DNA of 64,000 nt from Adiantum capillus-veneris (Eukaryota > Streptophyta > Polypodiopsida > Polypodiales > Pteridaceae): assembly GCA_014529385.2 (NCBI GenBank), contig CM043954.1:6759806-6823805 (forward strand), given 5' to 3'. Both the position numbers and the translations under genes were made by a program. The notes under the pieces are model-generated. The model saw only the letters and a program-made list of their open reading frames with translations, searched no databases and was not told the DNA's origin. Below, piece by piece: positions 23,008-31,940 of this stretch. Within the stretch, counting starts at the first letter, position 1. Each line of letters begins with the position of its first letter.

Positions 23008-23017
23008 AGGGGGGATT
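23008..23017 (+). promoter_or_regulatory. Polypurine tract of copia 1
   Basis: The purine run aggggggatt directly precedes the 3' LTR at 23018 and would prime plus-strand synthesis. Confidence 0.8.
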
Positions 23018-23294
23018 TGTAGACATGTAGTAGTGTTAGTGTGTATACGCGCTTCACCAGGGGCACTTTTCTCCCACTGGGTTTTTCCCCCTGGACATCC
23101 AGTGTGAAAGGACACCTTATCTCTTAGGGTTTCATATAAGCTTTGTTGCTCTGAGTTTGTATATATTATTATTCCAATACAGAGAGAGAGACTACAAAGA
23201 TCTAGTACACAAGCTCTGTGTCTTGTCCTTCTCCATCTTCTTCCTACTCTGAGTTTCTGTCTTCCTTCTGTTTCCTGTTTCATCATCTTCAACA
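23018..23294 (+). repeat. 3' LTR of copia 1
   Basis: 277 bp, same ends as the 5' LTR, followed by the target-site copy gggaa. Confidence 0.95.
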
Positions 23295-23299
23295 GGGAA

Positions 23300-23770
23300 G
23301 AGATACCACACATTGCACCAGTAAACATGTTAGGTATAGCGCATGTAACATCCGATGATAAGAAAGAGGCACACCTACCTGAGAGTGAAATCGATGATTC
23401 CTCAAAGGCTTCAGGCCAATACACATCAAAAACGGAATCTCAAGGAGAAATGGATTCAGAACCTAAGGAAACATCGAGTGAGCCAAGTATAGAAACTGAA
23501 CACTCAAGGTCTAGTACGACCATCTATGGTAATTTATATGAGAGTGAAGAAGATACAAGCGAAGACCTATCAAGCGAGTCGAGTTCAAACATTTACCAAA
23601 ATCAAAACCTTAACAAGAAACAAAGGTCATATAAGAGAAGACGATATCGAGCAAATGTGAGAGCTAGGATAAACAAGGAAAGATCTACTGCAGAATGGCT
23701 TAGCTATCTAGGGGCATGTGATGCTCATCGAAAGCTAGTAGACAATTGGGGTGAACATCTCTAGAGTGTC
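23300..23770 (+). pseudogene. Element B protease-RT linker, right of copia
   Basis: It continues the polyprotein frame broken by copia 1: an acidic Ser/Glu-rich part (SEPKETSSEPSIETE, YESEEDTSEDLSSESS) followed by a basic block (KKQRSYKRRRYRANVRAR). A stop at 23762-23764 is followed in the same frame by the RT region. The start (EEIPHIAPVNMLGIAHV) resembles the segment before the first WVPK motif of the 3' module (28300-28390), so the two are paralogous. No enzyme domain is visible. Confidence 0.6.
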
Positions 23771-25627
23771 ATGTGGTGCAGCCCGCGACCCATTGACCTC
23801 GCTCAATTGGAGGTTACAGAGCCGAAATTGAGTCGAACTATAAGAAGAAGTCAAAACCGAGAGTTAGCACAACAACAAAAGGAGGCAGAACTAAAAGAAA
23901 GGTCTCCGTCAGGACAAGAGCCTACTGACTTACATACGGCTCCTGAACATTTTAAATCTTATACCACGGGGGAGCGAAAGTTTGTGTATGCCAAAGCCCA
24001 ACGAATACCTACCAATGGAAGCAGTGGAGTCTATGATGGTCCAGCGGTAGTTAAAGAGATAGAATTAGCAGAACCAGGTGAGGAGTCTAAACCGGTCTTT
24101 ATTGCTCAAGACCTTACCGAAACTGAAGATGCTGTACTTAAGGAGCTCCTCAAGGAATACAAGGATATCTTTGCTTGGACATATCATGACATGAAGGGCG
24201 TTCCACCTTCTATGGTGCAACATACAATTCCCATGATCAACACTGCTAAACCCGTCCAACAACGACCCTATCCAATGAATCCTAAGTACGCCAAAATTGT
24301 ACAAGAGGAGATTGAAAAACTTATCCAATGTGGATTCATATACCCTATTGAGCACTCAAAATGGGTTTCTCCAATAGTCATTGTGCCAAAAAAGAATGGG
24401 AAACTAAGAGTGTGCGTGGACCTCAAGAAAGTTAATGCAGCCACTAGGAGAGATCATTATCCCTTGCCATATTCAGAACATGTGCTTGAAAGAGTTGCGG
24501 GCAAGGAGGCTTATAGCTTTTTAGATGGGTACTCTGGTTACAATCAAATCACAATTGCATTAGAGGACCAAGCTAAAACTACTTTTATCACAGAGTTTGG
24601 AGTGTTTGCATTTCGTATTATGGCTTTTGGCTTAACAAATGCCCCTGCTACATTCCAACGATTAATAAACATTGCGTTTAAAGAATTTCTAAGGGAGTTT
24701 TGTGAAGCTTTCCTAGACGACCTTTGTGTTTATTCTTCTTGGGAGAAGCATTTGTTATATCTACGAAAAATATTTGAAAGGTGCAGATTTTATCGCATCT
24801 CATTGAACCCTTTCAAATGCCAATTTTGGGTTAAGCATGGAGTCATTCTAGGGCATATAGTGTCCAAGAACGGGATATCCACAGATGAGAGTAAGATTAA
24901 AGCCATTGCCGATTTGCCACCACCTACTAACTATAAAGGAGTTCAAAGATTTATGGGCCATGTTGGTTATTATCGAAGATTTATTTTAAACTTTGCCGAG
25001 ATAGCGCGTCCATTGTACAAGCTTCTTATCGAGTTTCACTGGACGGAAGAATGTCATCAATCTTATGAGTTATTAAAGAAGGCCCTAACAAGTGCTCCAA
25101 TCCTGCAAACACCTGATTGGAATGTACCTTTTCATGTGCATATTGATGCATCAAATTTTGCTATTGGGTGTGTTCTAACTCAACCAGGAGAACATAAATT
25201 GGACTACCCTATTAGCTTTGCAAGTCGCCAATTAAATGATGTCGAGAAGAACTACACTACTACAGAGCGCGAAGGTCTAGCTATGGTTTACGCAGTAAAG
25301 AAATTTCGCTATTACCTTCTTGCTACCAAGTTTGTGTTTTATGTTGATCATCAAGCATTGCTATATTTGGTAAACAAGCCGTGTTCCACAGGTCGAATTA
25401 CACGATGGTTGTTAATTCTTCTTGAGTTTGACTTCACCGTTGTTGTGAGGCCTGGGAGGAAACATGTCATGGCGGATCATTTATCTCGTATCCCTAATGG
25501 CGAAGCTCCTACGGGGGTTGATTATGAATTGCCTGATACTCCTTTGTTCATTGTTGAGACAATGCCTGAATGGAGTGAAAAGATTGTTAACTTCTTAGTT
25601 AATGGTTTTCCACCCAAAGAACTGTGA
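23771..25627 (+). pseudogene. Reverse transcriptase and RNase H of element B
   Basis: A 618-codon open stretch. RT blocks are EIEKLIQCGFIYPIEHSKW, SPIVIVPKKNGKLRVCVDL, SFLDGYSGYNQI, MAFGLTNAPATFQRLI and the catalytic box FLDD (24710-24721), where the more usual first residue is Tyr. Connection: ILGHIVSKNGIST, FMGHVGYYRRF. RNase H: HVHIDASNFAIGCVLTQ, ISFASRQLND, REGLAMVYAVKKFRYY, VDHQALLYLVNKPC, GRKHVMADHLSRI. A single TGA at 25625-25627 separates it from integrase in the same frame. It is well conserved in length and content, and closely similar to element A's RT. Confidence 0.93.
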
Positions 25628-26830
25628 AAAGATATAGCTCGAAAATTAATCAAGGAATGCGAACCCTATTGCTTACTGGATGGAACTCTCTATAAGAGAG
25701 GAAAAGATGATGTTCTTAGATGCTGTGCCCGCGAGGATGAGTATTTATATATTCTACAAGAGGCACACATGGGCGTAGCTGGTGGTCACTTTTCAGGAAA
25801 CTTGACTGCCCGAAAGATCTTACAGTCAGGCTATTGGTGGCCCACTCTGTTTAAGGATGCATCACTTTTTGCAAAGGGATGTGATGAATGCCAACGCTTC
25901 AAGAAGCCACAAAGAAGTGATAGGATGCCTCTACATCCCATCAAGGTAACCCAACCATTTGAAAAGTGGGGCTTAGACTTTGTAGGACCGATTAGTCCGG
26001 CTGCACGTAACACGCAATCACGATATATCATTGTCGCTACCGACTATGTAACCAAATGGGCTGAAGCAAAAGCAACACGGAAGGCGGATGCAAAAACAAC
26101 AGCTAAGTTCCTCTTTGAGAACATTATCACACGTTTTGGATGCCCCTTTGAACTTGTGAGTGACAATGGAACTCATTTTATAAATGAAGTAATAAAAGAA
26201 CTCACATCAAACTTCATGATATCACACCACAAGTCTACACCCTATTATCCCCAAGCAAATGGCCAAGCTCAGAGTACCAACAAAACTCTCATCTCCATTT
26301 TGACAAAGACAGTCGAGGCTCATCGCACTAATTGGGACCTAAAGCTTACATCAGCTTTATGGGCTTATCGTACTGCGTATAAAGTTGCTATTGATTGCAC
26401 ACCGTTTAAGATGGTGTATGGCCAAGAAGCAGTTATGCCATGGGAGTTTGTCATTCCTAGTCTTCGAGTAGCTTCTCAAGAAGGTTGGGATGGTAACCCC
26501 TTAGTGGAGCGATTATATATCCTAGAAAGGCTAGATGAAGAGAGGCAATTAGCTGTGCGAAATGCTCTAGTGGAGAAGGATAGGAGAAATAAGTGGTTTC
26601 ATAGCCATTTAAAGGATAAAGACATCAAGGTTGGTGATAAAGTTCTTATGTATGGGGCACGTAATAAAAAGAAGAAATTGAAATACGCTGGTAAGGGACC
26701 ATATCGAGTGTGTGAAATTACCCCGCAAGGTACCATTCGTGTGGAGACTCTAGATGGAGTTGAAACCATTGGATTCCTTAATGGGAGTAAATTCAAAAGA
26801 TATTATGATCCCCTAAGCCAGGAAGAGTTG
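25628..26830 (+). pseudogene. Integrase of element B, catalytic Glu replaced by Gln
   Basis: Zinc-binding HHCC: AHMGVAGGHF with CDECQRF. Core: GLDFVGPI holds the first Asp, and SDNGTHF holds the second Asp (26162-26164). Exactly 36 codons later, in QANGQAQSTNK, the catalytic Glu position is Gln (26270-26272, cag). Element D has Glu at this position. The C-terminal part carries WAYRTAYKVAIDCTP and a GKGPYRVCEI SH3-like region. With D-D-Q this integrase should be catalytically dead. It is in the same frame as the RT and the following retropepsin-like domain. Confidence 0.9.
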
Positions 26831-27403
26831 CAAGCCATCCATCAAAAGAAGGCTGCCAAGGAACAAGCAAAGCTTAAAAAAATCCAAGCAAGAGTTGAGG
26901 CTCGAGAACGACAACAACGTCTTAGACGCCAACGAGAGGCTAATCTGGGAATCACGCAAGCATTTTTCGAGGACACAAATGACGACTCATTAGAATCTGA
27001 GCCACCCCTACGATACCCAATTGAGCTAAATAGCCCCTATGGGAAAGTACTATACAATGCCTTATTAGATACGGGAGCTAAACACAATTTGTTATCCTAT
27101 GGAGTTTGGTGTCAATTAGGGAAACCGACCCTATCCCCGAGTACGATGCAAGTCAAGGGCATTAATAAAAAGAAAACTGCTATTCTTGGAGTCCTTCAGA
27201 CCCCTGTTGTCTATGACAATGGAAGCATAGTGCAAAGGTTTCTAGTCATGCCCGCGGGAGCTATGGAAGGCAACGTAAACCTGGGACGCACGTGGATGTT
27301 GCAACCAAATGCACTATTGATTGGGATACTGGTAGTGTCACGACGCGACCACCGACTCTTACCCCTATCATTCAAGCAAAGTCACCTACGTTGCAAACTC
27401 TAG
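26831..27403 (+). pseudogene. Charged linker and second retropepsin-like domain of element B
   Basis: Directly continuing the integrase frame, a long charged helix (QEELQAIHQKKAAKEQAKL and RQQRLRRQREAN) leads to a domain with ALLDTGAKHNLLSYGVW (D-T-G-A at 27068-27079). About 70 residues later comes VNLGRTWM (27276-27299), matching the LG-x-P-x-M end motif of retropepsins. The frame is then lost: the expected continuation, CTIDWDTGSV, is in the next frame from about 27300. The same order integrase-helix-retropepsin is seen in element D at 10700-11185. It could be a second protease, a dimerisation partner for the weakened first protease, or a non-catalytic fold; sequence alone does not decide. 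Confidence 0.75.
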
Positions 27404-28076
27404 CAAAGTTGAAGGATAGCCAACATTCACAAGACAAGGTGGTTAACTCGTCTTTGCCAGCTACCCATGAACCTAGCACTTCAACACTTGTAGTTGTAGC
27501 AAGCAGTAATTTTGCAAGTACTCAACTGCACGACCTAAGAGTACATATCAATGGGTCCCCAAGGCCTTACTTCCAACTACCTCAACCCTCCCATCCATTC
27601 CAAGAAAAAATTTCCCCGGAAAACCAAGAGCGCGCCCTAGGAGAGTCAAGACCAAATCATGATGGATTCCAAAAAAACTATTAGAATCCCAAGGCTACTA
27701 TGATGGAAATGAGCAAATTTGGGTACCTAAACGTAAAATGTGTCCTTCCCTATCGACAACAAACCCATATGAGTCAAACAGTGTAACGCTGATGCCAATG
27801 GTAGACCGTGGGAAGGGAAAGATCACAGAATGCTACACACCTAGTCCAGAGCTAGTTTGGGCTCCAAGGCAAAACCAATTTATTCCACCTAGCTCAGGAA
27901 GGGGGGAGTTCCATGAAGCTTCTAGCTCCTCATGTAATACATCCATAGAGGTAAAAAGCTTCTACACAGCCTCCATCCATAGTAGTGGACCTCCATGAAG
28001 CTACAAAAGAATCCACACCTCCTAGTGTTCAAGAATCACCTGATAGGAAACCTTTAGTAGAGCCACTCACTCCTCG
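27304..28076 (+). pseudogene. First WVPK module of element B
   Basis: Across several frames the four motifs can be read in order: TYQWVPKALL (near 27542), WWIPKKLLESQGYY (near 27666), EQIWVPKRKM (near 27714) and ELVWAPRQNQ (near 27852). A Ser-rich stretch follows (EASSSSCNTS) up to about 28050. Frameshifts separate them, so this copy is decayed more than the second module at 28388-28710. The order and flanking phrases (ITECYTPSPELVW) are the same in both modules and in element A. Confidence 0.6.
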
Positions 28077-28954
28077 GAAATAGGTTTATAATTGATCATA
28101 GATCTGACACCACAGTTCACTCCGCCCCATTGCAGTATTGTTACACGTGTAAAGCAGACACTGATGTTGGGGAAGATTCTCCTTATATGGATGTACTACC
28201 TAGGATAATTGAGTCGGACAATGTGGATTGGGTCCACCTAGCAGCAACCATAGACACTTGGGGAAACAGGGGGACGACCTGGGTAACACTTGGGGGAGAT
28301 GAAATGCCACCACCCGTGCCTTTAAATATACTACAAGCAATGCATATAGCTTTCTACAAGACTCATCCTAATGTAACGAAGAAAACATACAAGTGGGTCC
28401 CTAAAGCTTCTTTAGCGACCATAGCCAGTGCTAAAAGACAGGAGCCTGGTAAGAGACGTTCCATTCGCCCCAAGAAAAGTAAGAAAATGTTGCGATGGAT
28501 TCCTAAACGACTATTGGAAGCCCAAGGCTACTATCAAGGAAATGATCGAATCTGGGTGCCAAAACACAGATTGTGTTCTTACCGGTCACCTGACCCATGT
28601 GTGCCCAATTTTGTAGCTTCAAAACGAATTGACGATCGTGGAAAGAAAAAAATCACGGAATGCTACACACCCACTCCAAAGCTAGTTTGGGTACCAAAAA
28701 AAGAACGAATTGTTCCACCTAGCTCAAGAAGGGGGGAGTCCCATGAAGCTTCTAGCTCCTCATGTAATGCATCCATAGGGGTAAAAGCTACTCCACAACC
28801 TCCACCTACGATAGTGGACCTCCATAAAGCTACAAAGGAATCCACACCTCCCAGTGTTCAAGAATCACCTGATGAACCACTTCAAGTTCGATCCTTGGAG
28901 AGTACCTTACCACCTTTGCAACTTGACGAGGCACCTAAGGTAAGAGAAAACTAA
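28077..28954 (+). CDS. Post-protease segment, second copy, and second WVPK module of element B
   Basis: An open stretch of 274 codons from 28130 (reading can be extended back to about 28080). Residues 1-60 repeat the segment found after the first protease (QYCYTCKADTDVG, ESDNVDWVHLAATIDTWG). Then come YKWVPKASL, LRWIPKRLL, RIWVPKHRL and LVWVPKKER, a Ser-rich patch, and a Pro/Glu-rich acidic tail. It matches element A 7300-7827 closely. The join near 28077 links it to the end of the first WVPK module, so the 3' part looks appended by template switching or recombination. Function unknown. Confidence 0.6.
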
Positions 28955-29036
28955 TGGCAAAAATCCTCACCTATTACCAACTGGAACGATTGGTTTCAAA
29001 GGGTGACGAGCTCATTTCAAACGGTATGATCTACCC

Positions 29037-29050
29037 AAGGAAGGGGGGAG
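29037..29050 (+). promoter_or_regulatory. Internal polypurine tract of element B
   Basis: aaggaaggggggag is followed by TGTTTGATGACAG, as in element A at 8138. The terminal tract at 31144-31156 is almost the same string. Related strings also lie inside the coding modules at 27896-27909 and 28726-28739. Confidence 0.5.
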
Positions 29051-29134
29051 TGTTTGATGACAGTCATCATTCACTTGCTTCCCTCTCAACCTTCGTCCCT
29101 GACCTCTCAATCTTCCAATCTTAGGGAATGTACA

Positions 29135-29140
29135 TATAAA
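29135..29140 (+). promoter_or_regulatory. TATA-like box upstream of small ORF
   Basis: tataaa in the context gtacatataaagcc, about 140 bp before the ATG at 29278. The TATA block is conserved in element A (8234-8241). Confidence 0.4.
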
Positions 29141-29277
29141 GCCTTATACTCACAAAAACAAGATAAAAAAGTAAAACAGCAAGAGCCATAACACAAAATC
29201 ATAAAAACACATTATGCACAAGAACACGACCCTTGTACTATTTGCACTCTAACCATCATCTATTTGCGTGTACAGAT

Positions 29278-29700
29278 ATGGCTAGTACGCTAGAGTCATC
29301 CATTCCTGCCTTGGGTGAGAGGTACCCTCGTTACTTTTCACAAATGTTTCACATGGTCTTTCCGGTGCTTGCATGTGAATGGGATTTAGTAGGTACGCTA
29401 GCATGTGAGAGGAATTTCGAGGAGTTAGAATGGCTGATACGTCTCTTGACCACGACTGACCCATACTTAGTAGAGAGTGTATCTCCCATTGCACAAGCCT
29501 ATCCTTTTGACCAAGATGACTATAGACGTCTAGTGACCTTCTTAGTAAACATGGGTACCTATGATGAAGAAGAAGATTTATATGACTACACAGATGGCAC
29601 ATATGGTCTCATGGATGATGACTTTGTTTATCTTGACGACGAGGATAGGGGTTTAGCCTTAGGGTTTCCCCCCAATCTCTACATTCCCTTGACTCTCTAG
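29278..29700 (+). CDS. Small acidic ORF of unknown function in the 3' region of element B
   Basis: 140 codons, open, starting MASTLESSIPALGERYPRYF. Residues 25-75 are hydrophobic/aromatic and probably helical (VFPVLACEWDLVGTLACE, EELEWLIRLLTTTDPYLV). Residues 95-125 are very acidic and Tyr-rich (TYDEEEDLYDYTDGTYG, DDDFVYLDDEDRG). No signal peptide or known domain is seen. It lies between the internal purine tract with TATA box and the 3' LTR. The ATG follows gcgtgtacag, which could be a splice acceptor. It is absent from element A, where other sequence fills the space. It could be an accessory element gene, a captured host fragment or chance; intactness in a decayed element argues mildly against chance. 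Confidence 0.45.
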   Translation: MASTLESSIPALGERYPRYFSQMFHMVFPVLACEWDLVGTLACERNFEELEWLIRLLTTTDPYLVESVSPIAQAYPFDQDDYRRLVTFLVNMGTYDEEEDLYDYTDGTYGLMDDDFVYLDDEDRGLALGFPPNLYIPLTL

Positions 29701-29760
29701 GGAGAGTGCAAATAATTAGGTTAGGGTCCCTTATGTTTTTTGTTGTGTTCAATAAGTGTT

Positions 29761-29912
29761 GGTACCTTTTTCCACTGATGTGCCTCCTAGAGGTATTCCT
29801 TGTGTTTCCTAGTGTGTACAGGAGCTTGTTGTTGTTGGTACCTTTTCCCACTGATGTGCCTCCTAGAGGTATTCCTTGTGTTTCCTAGTGTGTACAGGAG
29901 CTTGTTGCTATT
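29761..29912 (+). repeat. 76-bp tandem duplication in element B 3' region
   Basis: Two near-identical copies starting ggtacctttt at 29761 and 29837, each containing tgcctcctagaggtattcc. Element A has one related copy around 8490-8550. Confidence 0.85.
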
Positions 29913-31143
29913 GTTAGGATTTGGACCTTCATGGAATCTTTATCTCGACTCCCTCTTCAAATCAAGCGCGACCATCAATACAAACAGGTGTTTCTTGTCC
30001 ATTAGCATTGCCCCTTATCTTTTTTGCATCTATGTTTGTCTGCTTTGATTGTGATTGGTAGCATAATATTTAGTGCCTTTGTTTAGCACCAAACATTAAA
30101 TTCAATGTAATTTTTTTGTCATAATCACTTGTCTAGATTTAAAAATCAAGCAGTCCGACTAAGCTAGTTTGACCAAGTTAGGTGTTACAGATCTTCTCTT
30201 AATACCATGGGGAATGCCTTCCTAATAATTAATGGTTACTTAGGTTCTTAATCCGATTTAGGCAGCATCGTGTGAAATGTACTAGGGCTTTCTAGTGGGC
30301 TTAGTCCCTATTGACCTTTAGCTTAAGTATTATAAAGAGAGTTTACTAGTGTGATGAGCCTGGGGAGGTGTAACAGTGTTATATGACCCCCCAAAGTTAC
30401 AAAATTAAAATGCTGAAAACGAACAAATTTTTTTTAAAAAAAAATTCAAAGTGCCACAATGTAAAATCTTAAGCTAGAAGAGAAATCTCAGCTTGATTTG
30501 GTACTCCATTCACATGTATTGCCTATGGTACTAGAGCCCTAGAGGTTCCCAGTGTGGGCGCTTTTCCTTGAAAAGAAAAAAACCCAAGGGATACAAAATA
30601 AGCACACACATCAAAATTGAATCACTGTGAAAAGACTTTGGGGGGTCAAAGAAAAGGTAATCAGTCAGGCGATGATTTCATGAGAAATTCCTTTTATCGT
30701 AGCTTAACTACAAGGTCTTCTAGGTATAGCCTCTAGTCAGCCCTCGCACATGAAATACTTGGCTCTCGCGATTAAACAACTTAATTGACCAAAGAAAATT
30801 AAGAATCTTACCCATGGTATTAATAGTCGATCTCTAGTGCCTTTCGACCGTTAAATTAGCAACCCTAGACTTGTTTAATTTTTTACCTTTACATTTGTTT
30901 ATGCATTTGATTATATTGCAATTGAATGTTTATTGCTGACAAATGGTTTAAAATTCTGTTACCAATCACATTGTCTGCCTACAACTGCATATGCTTTTTA
31001 ATTCAATATGAGAATGCAATTACTGTGCCAATGTTGTTTGATTTTGCAGTGAATGGAGAACGCTAAGGGCATTCATATCAAATGCTCTTCCACCTCGACA
31101 AACGAGCTTCAACTCAATAGCTTCCGAGGAAGGAATCTACATC
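29913..31143 (+). other. Non-coding 3' region of element B
   Basis: No supported ORF. It aligns with element A 8545-9640 throughout, including cagtccgactaagctagttt. The last 100 bp (31040-31140) before the polypurine tract are absent from A because of its deletion. Confidence 0.6.
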
Positions 31144-31156
31144 AGGAAGGGGGGCA
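31144..31156 (+). promoter_or_regulatory. Terminal polypurine tract of element B
   Basis: aggaaggggggca immediately precedes the 3' LTR start TGTTAACCC at 31157. Confidence 0.85.
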
Positions 31157-31452
31157 TGTTAACCCTCACGGCTCACGGACACCATATCACCTACGACGGA
31201 CGTTGTATTATTTACTTGGTAGAGTCAGGTACCGGGCTTGTCGGCCCAATAGGAAAAGGGTAACAGTGATCACCGATGACAGGCGCACTCTAACTGGAAC
31301 ATTCAAGGGATTAGTTGGCTAAGCATGGGCGCCCAAGTGTGAATGGGGTGAGCTCATATAAAAGTCAACTAAACCTAAAATTCACTCATTCTCTCATTTG
31401 TGCAATTGAAGAGTGCTCTTGCTCCATCTCCATCTTCTTCTTCTTCATCTCC

Positions 31453-31531
<79 letters not shown>

Positions 31532-31795
31532 CATGAGAGAGAGAGAGAGTGTGTGTGCGATTGAGCATTGCGACGGCACGACGGCGGGGCGAGGTGGTTG
31601 AGCGCGGCGTAGCGGCGTCTCCCTCTTCTTCGCGGCGAGGAATCCTCCACGAAGCAAGTGTAGAGCAGTGAGTGACACACCATCGTCATCTTTGAGCTTA
31701 CTAGTTTAGGCTTGTTGTGTGCTTGGAGCCATTTGTGGCTCGCACGCGGTGTATCGGTAAGTTCCTTGCATTGACACGTGCGACATACACGCACA
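31157..31795 (+). repeat. 3' LTR at the right end of element B
   Basis: 639 bp from TGTTAACCC to cgcaca. TATA box tataaaa at 31357-31363; a long TG microsatellite followed by AG and TG runs at about 31455-31557. In the last 100 bp it differs from element A's LTR at about 5 positions but from B's 5' LTR at about 20, so it is not the sister copy of the 5' LTR. Confidence 0.9.
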
Positions 31796-31940
31796 AAGTT
31801 GTTCTAAGTGCCCACAGTGTGGAATGCAATTTTTATTCCCAATGTGTGTGATGTTCTTCTATTATCTTCTTCTAAATGTTTTGTAGAGTCTCACTTGTAG
31901 ATTCGGCTTATCCATTTGCTTGCATATAGTACACAATCCA
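31796..31940 (-). pseudogene. Integrase fragment of gypsy element E, right-hand part
   Basis: On the minus strand this reads YYMQANG, stop, AESTSETLQNI, stop, KKIIEEHHTHWE, stop, KLHSTLWALRTT, which is the integrase region around the catalytic Glu and the tryptophan-rich block (compare element B QANGQAQSTNK and LTSALWAYRT). It continues the integrase fragment at 39650-39870; the two are separated by the minus-strand gypsy element with target duplication atcca. It is cut at 31796 by the LTR of element B. Confidence 0.75.

Larger units (their letters stand above)
18113..23294 (+). mobile_element. Ty1/copia retrotransposon 1, nearly intact, TSD gggaa
   Basis: A 5182-bp element with two 277-bp LTRs (TG...CA), flanked by perfect 5-bp duplications gggaa at 18108-18112 and 23295-23299. 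It has a tRNA-Met PBS, one long gag-pol frame with two stops and a polypurine tract. By eye the LTRs differ at 4 of 277 positions (about 1.4 %), so it is the youngest datable insertion in the window. It inserted into gypsy element B and, with its duplication, adds 5187 bp, a multiple of three. Confidence 0.97.
12720..31795 (+). mobile_element. Ty3/gypsy element B (chimeric), hosting a nested copia
   Basis: The order is 5' LTR, tRNA-Asp-like PBS, 1-kb leader, gag, protease, RT, RNase H, integrase, second retropepsin-like domain, two WVPK modules, 3' region, polypurine tract and 3' LTR. Without the copia at 18113-23294 it is about 13.9 kb. From 15212 to about 27300 gag and pol stay in one frame, interrupted by five stops, and the nested copia preserved that frame. 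The flanks ccgag (12715-12719) and aagtt (31796-31800) do not match. The 3' LTR is closer to that of element A than to B's own 5' LTR, so the two ends probably come from different elements. The tRNA-Asp PBS points to the Athila/Tat side of plant gypsy elements. Confidence 0.85.

Noticed and set aside
29051-29160. Calling 29051 the true start of the 3' LTR of element B
   Set aside because: The purine tract plus TG is suggestive, but the 5' LTR shares homology with the right end only from 31157, where a second purine tract lies, so the LTR start is placed there.
31413-31601. Open frames of alternating Val-Cys or Thr-His across TG repeats
   Set aside because: Products of the microsatellite in the LTR, in several frames and both strands; the same holds at 12877-13200, 41700-41900, 44037-44330 and 57560.
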